Position numbers and translations under genes: made by a program
Assembly (NCBI GenBank): GCA_021464415.1
Contig: CM038467.1
Span: 65,973,159 to 66,037,158 of the forward strand
DNA length: 64,000 bases
Direction of reading: 5' to 3'
DNA from: Lonicera japonica
Taxonomy: Eukaryota; Streptophyta; Magnoliopsida; Dipsacales; Caprifoliaceae
Part shown: positions 58,466 to 64,000 of the stretch, one piece after another
How the letters are laid out: every line of letters starts with the position of its first letter
Position numbering within the stretch: position 1 is the first letter of the stretch
The notes under the pieces: model-generated
What the model was told of the DNA's origin: nothing
The model's input: only the letters and a program-made list of their open reading frames with translations
Databases searched by the model: none

Positions 58466-60773
58466 CGTTTCCTAATTCGACTTCCTGAGGTAATTTTTTA
58501 AATTTGTTACTGAGAGTCGGTTTTAGATCACACCCAAAACTTGATTTTTATTTCTTTTAGTATTCTTTTTTCTTCAATATACTGGAGATGATTTTTAGAC
58601 TTTTCTTGCCATTTTTCCTTATCTTTGCTAGTAGATTCACTACCTTCATTGTGTTCAAAATTCGTAGTAGTAAGTTGGCAAGGAATATATCATATCGGCG
58701 AACTTATTAGACCCGAAACTCCGCTAATGAATCCAAGCAACTAGGACACTTCAATTATCGACCCCGCTAGCAAAGCCACTACTTCAAAACATTCGATTCC
58801 ACCTAGGGCTCGACCAACCATAGAGTAAACTTATATTTTTGAAATATACTAAGCAATACTATAAAGTAAGATCCATTGTGAATATGAAATCATATAACCA
58901 AATTTAAGACAAAAGATAGCCGTTGTTGAATAAATCTTTGGATAACAATTAAGCATATTTGCTTTATGTTTAATATCGTACAACAATTAATGACTTATTT
59001 CGAATAAGTTACTTATCAATGTTAATTTCAAACTATAAAGTAATGTTGGTTTTGCTGTGAATAAAGTTTATTTGCTTTAATTAAATTTTAATTTGTGTCA
59101 TTGTTGTTATTTTACATAGCACACTTATTTTTTACTATCATTTTTTATTTATTGGAAATTCCTACTATGAAACAAAACAGTGGCCATGCTATTGGGGAAT
59201 AAAGGAATCATACATGAGAAGTTATGCCTTTTATAATCTTCTCTACTAGCACTCCATATCATCATGTCAATTTACACGACTATTTGGTTTCAATTTATTG
59301 TTGACATTTTCAGAAGGTTGGAACATAATTATAACATTCAATTATGATCCAATTGACAAAAACATAAAATATAGATAATTTGATAATTATTTTCAACGAA
59401 ACAGTTATATAATTAAATTATATATACAACGATTACAAAACTTACCTTGATCTACATGTTAACAATTCCTAAATGATCAATCTAAGAATCGTTGCTTATC
59501 ATACTCAAATCATAAATATGTAACAGGAAGTGTTAGTTGATTAATTAGGGTTTACAAATTTTGAAATGTTGAAGATTAGAGCTTTTCTTCCTTCACTTTT
59601 TTAGACCTTATCAATGTTTTATGTGTTCTCACTATTCTTTGAAAAAGTTTTATATTTGCTTGTACTTATGATGGAAATTATACGATAACATATATATAAT
59701 ATGGCAAATAGATGACCTGATTTGAAACGCCAACGTTCATGTCTCTTAATCATAAGCTGATCAATAACCGTATAAAAACCACTTGATCAATCAGTCAATA
59801 TATAACAATTAATAATTATCTAATCCTTAAAGAGTTCATAATTTATCATAAAGGACATTAGAATATAAAATTATCATGTGGGCCACATAATAAATAAATA
59901 ATATATACTTAACAAGTAATGCATCCACTCCAATTGACATTCTGCCTCCGACTTTGGCAAGTTGAGCAACATTTGCAAGCCTAGTATCTTCAATATGCAG
60001 CCCTCTTTGTTTTTTCCATTTTGTTACTTGCTACCATTTCACCAAATGAACTTTCCTGTTTTTAGTTATACTACCCTAGAGAAAATCTCGATTAATTCTA
60101 TTGAGCGACTCATAAGTGCTATATAGAATCCATGCAGTTTCCATTAGATAGGTTGGAATACTAGCCAATGCCGAGCACACAAGCGTACAACGACCCGCCA
60201 TATTGAAAAAATTACACTTTCAACCATACAATTTTGAGATATTATCGTACTGGAACATTACTACATAATGAAAATGGCTTCCATTGATTTGTCTTCATCA
60301 AATCTATCATAATTTGCACATATGTTTTGGGCTCCAACTTGAACTAATTACTTCAAGCATATCAAAGATATGATAATCAATCCTTCTATGATGACTCAAA
60401 GAAGTACTATTTTAAATTTGTAAATCTAATAATTTTGTGGTTACCATTATTGGAAGTACCACTAAAAGAAATCAAATTTATCTTTATGAAAGAAGAAAAA
60501 TAAAAGAAAGGTAAACAAAATTAAAAGTTTTACGGTGCAAATAACTATTGTAATCAAATATCATGAGCTAGATTATTCACCAAAGTAAAAATATAAGGAT
60601 GGTAAAATTAGTTTTGCAAAAAAAATAGAAAAAACTAGAACACCAAAAATCACCACAATGTTAATTTTGCGTAATTCCTTTTAATCATTAAAAGCAAAAA
60701 AAATCAAGAGTGGGAAATGTATAAAAATAAGTGAAGGCTAATTTAAATGATACGTACAAAACATTTAATATTT
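58466..60773. other. no gene seen
   Basis: AT-rich. No ORF above 60 codons with motifs and no paired element ends. Confidence 0.45.
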
Positions 60774-60782
60774 TAAATACTT

Positions 60783-61131
60783 GGGTGATTTAGACTTTGG
60801 CTGCCATTTGTTCTTGCATATTAGACGTTGGGTGCCAAAGTTTAGGGATAATAGGTGTTTGTGTGGCATTTTGGACGGAATTCGTTAGTCAACGTGGTCA
60901 ACCATTAATTCCGTTAGTTCTTGACCCAATTTACCCATTTTACTCCTAGAAAAAGACAAAACATATTGCTCTTACTTAGGGGTAAAATGGTCAAAAATTC
61001 ACGGAGCTAACAGTTGACCACGTTGACTAACGGATTCCATCCAAAATGGTACCCAAACACCAATTATGCAAAACATTGACACCTAACGTCTGATATGCAG
61101 GAACAAACGGCACCAAAAGTCTAAATCTTCC
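60783..61131. mobile_element. Mutator-type foldback MITE
   Basis: A 349-bp element with inverted arms of about 120 bp (left 60783-60905, right 61010-61131) starting GGGTGATTTAGAC and, on the other strand, GGAAGATTTAGAC. The 9-mer TAAATACTT flanks both sides (60774-60782, 61132-61140). A 9-bp duplication and long TIRs are the mark of Mutator-like elements. No coding capacity. Confidence 0.82.
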
Positions 61132-61348
61132 TAAATACTTTTTTGATTTAATCAAACTTTGTTTTAAAACACAATTATTAAATAGGAACTCAATGCTAAC
61201 CATCATTAGGAAATAGAACATTGTTTTAATATCAGGATTTTCCTACAAATGTGACCCAATTTTGTTTATGATAAATGTTATAAATGACAAAAATAAAAAT
61301 TTTATCTGATAATAAAGAAATAAAACCAATAATATTAGATGGACTTAA

Positions 61349-62033
61349 GGGGGTGTATTCAATTCATATTTTAAAAGATTCTAACTGACTTTTTAAAATC
61401 CATAGATTCTATTAAGTTCATGGATTGTTTTAAATCCTTATAAAATTTGACAGATTTTAATGCATGGATTCTTTTTGATTGATGCAAATTTTAATAAGTC
61501 GGTGGACTTCTGCATATTTTAATTACGAGTTTAAAGTAATATTATCAAAAATGTAAAGACAATTAAGGAAATACATTATAAAAAGGATTTATTAGATATA
61601 GTGAATGAATTAGAGAGATTTAAATATATTATAGAGGCGAAGAAAAAATAATAAACAGGATTTGAGAAAATAAGAGGTTTTAGATAGAGAGAATGGAGTG
61701 GAAGTGTTTAATAGATTATAGAGACAAAAAAAATAACTAAGATGGGAGAAAGATGGAAAAAAAATCTATGTGAAATCTTTCACTTGAAGAGAAGATTTGT
61801 TGGTGGATTTGTTATTCATAAAAACACTCCTAAATCTATCAAAATCTATCAACTTATAAAATCCTTCAAAGTTTATTGAGTTTTGAATTGAATGCCACAA
61901 AATTTTTAAAGACTTTTTAAAATTCTAATTGAACAACATAAGATTTAAAAAGACTTTTTTAAATCTCAATTAAATACCCATGAACTTTCAAAATCCAAAA
62001 AAATCCTATAGAATCTAAATTGAATACACCACC
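61349..62033. mobile_element. MITE with TAA flanks, PIF/Harbinger-like
   Basis: The ends GGGGGTGTATTCAATT and, reverse complemented, GGTGGTGTATTCAATT are about 16 bp long. TAA lies outside both (61346-61348, 62034-62036). The interior is full of aaaatcc/ggattt and aaagactttttaaa motifs in both orientations. No ORF. Confidence 0.65.
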
Positions 62034-62036
62034 TAA

Positions 62037-62929
62037 GATTGAAATTCAAAATAGCGACTCAGATAGTTGGTATTAGTGTAATATTGATCACTGTGTAAAG
62101 AAATTATGGATGGATCTCATTACTAACTAATGCACTAATTATACATGATGTTAATTTCAATATTAAGATAGTGAAAAATGACTAGGTATGGGGCGAGGCA
62201 GGGGGTATGCATTCCCCAACCCTACTTCCACTTCAAATGGGAAATCCTCGTCCTTGTCCCATTGGATTTTTTTGCTGGTGTCGTTTTCCCGCGCGGATTC
62301 CATGCTGCAATAAATATACTTAAAAATTAATTTTATTTTAATTATATATTTTTATATCCTATTTTATAGAATTATAAACATTTTTATTTAAGATAATACA
62401 CTTAGATTTTAAATATCAAACAAAAAATTTAATTAATCGAGTTCTCCTCGTCTCCATACCCAAAATACATGTCAAAAAGGAATATCATTCTCGTACCTGC
62501 ATTCGTAGGAGTAATTACCCCGCAAGGACTTAGATCTACATTGAATTTTACCACCCAAATTTACTAAGAACTTGTTTAATTGTCCTTCAATTTATGGATC
62601 AGACAATTTCAAATAACTTAATTAATGAATCATCTAATTTGAGCATTTAGTCGCAAAAATGAACTGATACATAAAGTCATAAAATTAAGTTAATACCTAA
62701 AACATTAAATAAGAAATCGTAAAAACATCTTTGAAATTACATAACACATAACTATTATCCAAGTTTATGTGTAAAAATGACACTACAATTTTTTTGTTGA
62801 AATGAAAAAAATTATTATTTATTGATTTATAATAAAATAATTATAAGTGAGATGCTTTACCCAACTAAACGTGATTATTATTTTTTTATGATAAAAAAAA
62901 CGTATTCATTTTTTTTTCTTGTGGACCAA
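62037..62929. other. no gene seen
   Basis: AT-rich spacer before the CT-rich promoter-like region. Confidence 0.4.
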
Positions 62930-64000
62930 AAATTGGCCCGGCCCAAAGCAGACTTTGCTCGTTCTCTCTCGTCTCTCTCTCCTTTTCTCATTCTCTCTCC
63001 TCTGTCTCCCCTTTTCTCTCTCTAAAATTAGCTTTGCGCTGCTTGAAATTCGTCGTCATCAACAAGATTCAAGGGCTATAAATACACAATACGTACATAC
63101 ATACATAAGGTGTGACTGTTATTAATCAATGTTTTCGCATCTGTTACACTAATTCAACTAGGGTTTACTTCTTTCACATTTGTATATGTATATATGTATA
63201 TATTTATGATATTGACAAGATTTAAGGTTATATATACTCAATACGTAAATAAGGTGTAGATTATTAATCAATGGTTGGTTGATTCTGTTTTATTCTATCC
63301 GTTAATGGTTTACTACAATCCTTATTAAGACACTAATTCAACTAGGGTTTACTGCTGCTGATTTTTGTGTATTTGTATATGCATATGTATTGGGGATTTT
63401 TGTGTATTCTATGTGTTTTATTTTATTTGAATTTATATTTCTGTGGTGTTTCTGAATTGACTTCAATATGTGCCTAATTGAGATGGAGTGATAATCTGAC
63501 TTAGGTTCAGGTTTATCTATATAGGGGATATTTGGACGTAGCATCCCACATTTTGCCCCCTTTACTGCTCATTTTCTACGAGTTTTGGTTCGTTCCTGTA
63601 ATCCTAAAATGATAAATTTACACTAGAAGTTTCTTACAGTTCATGTCAAGAGGTTGAATTATTAGTTGATGAAGCTCAAACTTTCCATGTGAAATTACCA
63701 TTTTGGGTTCCAAGTACGAGCAAAAACACGACCCAAAAGAGTACTAAGCTGAGAATCAGAGGAATTAATTAGTTGACGGGAAATCAAGACTAATGGTGGG
63801 CTGCGACGACCAAGGATGTGCAATATCAAGTTAGGGGTCAAAAAGTGGGGTGTAGAGTCCAAATATCCCTATATTTACACAAAATGTACATAAGTCGAGT
63901 ATTGTTAGTCAGTGTTGGGTTGATACCGTTTTATTCTATTTGTTAATCGTTTACCACAACCCTTATTAAGGCACTAATTCACTTTAGGGTTTATAACTCT
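62930..64000 (+). promoter_or_regulatory. promoter/leader-like region with a thrice-repeated module
   Basis: GGCCCGGCCCA at 62936 and a 60-bp CT-rich tract (62962-63023) are followed by gctataaatacac (about 63075). Modules with acaagattyaagg, caatacgta, aaggtgt, attaatcaatg and actaattcaactagggttta occur at 63062-63170, 63215-63350 and, interrupted by a MITE, up to 63993. The layout suggests the 5' part of a plus-strand gene beyond the window. Confidence 0.4.
63524..63869. mobile_element. small MITE inside the repeated leader
   Basis: Inverted arms of about 36 bp: GGGGATATTTGGAC at the left and GTCCAAATATCCC at the right, extending to a ccc(a)cattttgcccc/ggggtcaaaaagtgggg pairing. TATA lies at both borders but overlaps the arms, so the target duplication is ambiguous. 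It sits just left of the third leader module. Confidence 0.65.

Overview
The window is repeat-dense, AT-rich nuclear DNA of a flowering plant, probably a eudicot. Plant-type LTR retrotransposons, CACTA, Mutator and FAR1-type transposase genes, small MITEs, spliced genes with GT-AG introns and plant-style TATA/CT-rich leaders all point that way. No bacterial or viral-type gene organisation is present. Most of it is layered transposon insertion and decay. I see one plausible cellular gene, of which only two exons are recognisable.

Layout. 1-14.6 kb: a decayed Tat-lineage Ty3/gypsy retrotransposon, entered inside gag. It runs gag, protease, RT, RNase H, archaeal-type RNase H and integrase on the plus strand (1-5.5 kb). 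Two antisense genes of the DUF7745/plant mobile domain (PMD) type follow (5.8-11.1 kb, minus). Then come a 116-bp tandem-repeat block (12.07-13.05 kb) and a 1.1-kb LTR (13.47-14.59 kb) with primer-binding site and leader sequence behind it. 14.7-16.1 kb: a truncated Mutator-like transposase (minus) and a palindromic minisatellite. 16.7-18.1 kb: a small LTR-PBS-PPT-LTR relic. 20.9-21.4 kb: a CACTA transposase scrap. 21.4-23.6 kb: a 5'-truncated Ty1/copia element (minus). 25.7 kb: a CACTA-like end. 26.4-29.2 kb: a 2.8-kb solo LTR.

29.6-31.3 kb: a FAR1/FRS pseudogene cut off by a CACTA element whose left tip is at 31,298. That CACTA carries degraded TNPA-like and TNP2-like genes (minus, 32.5-38.1 kb). 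39.0 and 47.5 kb: two minus-strand exons with clean splice sites and matching phase, probably one membrane-protein gene whose 8.4-kb intron holds a second, better preserved FRS gene (40.98-45.48 kb, plus). 47.5-64 kb: mostly non-coding, with a SINE-like tRNA derivative, a 148-bp duplication, four MITE-like elements, and a textbook 2.2-kb mini LTR element (56,255-58,460) with an ATTCT target duplication and only 96 bp between its LTRs. The right edge looks like a CT-rich promoter/leader with a threefold repeated module.

The most unusual features are three. The first is the pair of antisense genes inside the Tat element, each with its own promoter. Both promoters share a GC-rich near-palindromic repeat plus TATA box architecture with the LTR, and one shares an identical 16-mer. 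The second is the two mini LTR elements that keep only PBS and PPT between their LTRs. The third is the FRS gene nested in an intron of the probable host gene. Domain assignments rest on motif recognition by eye; no search was run.
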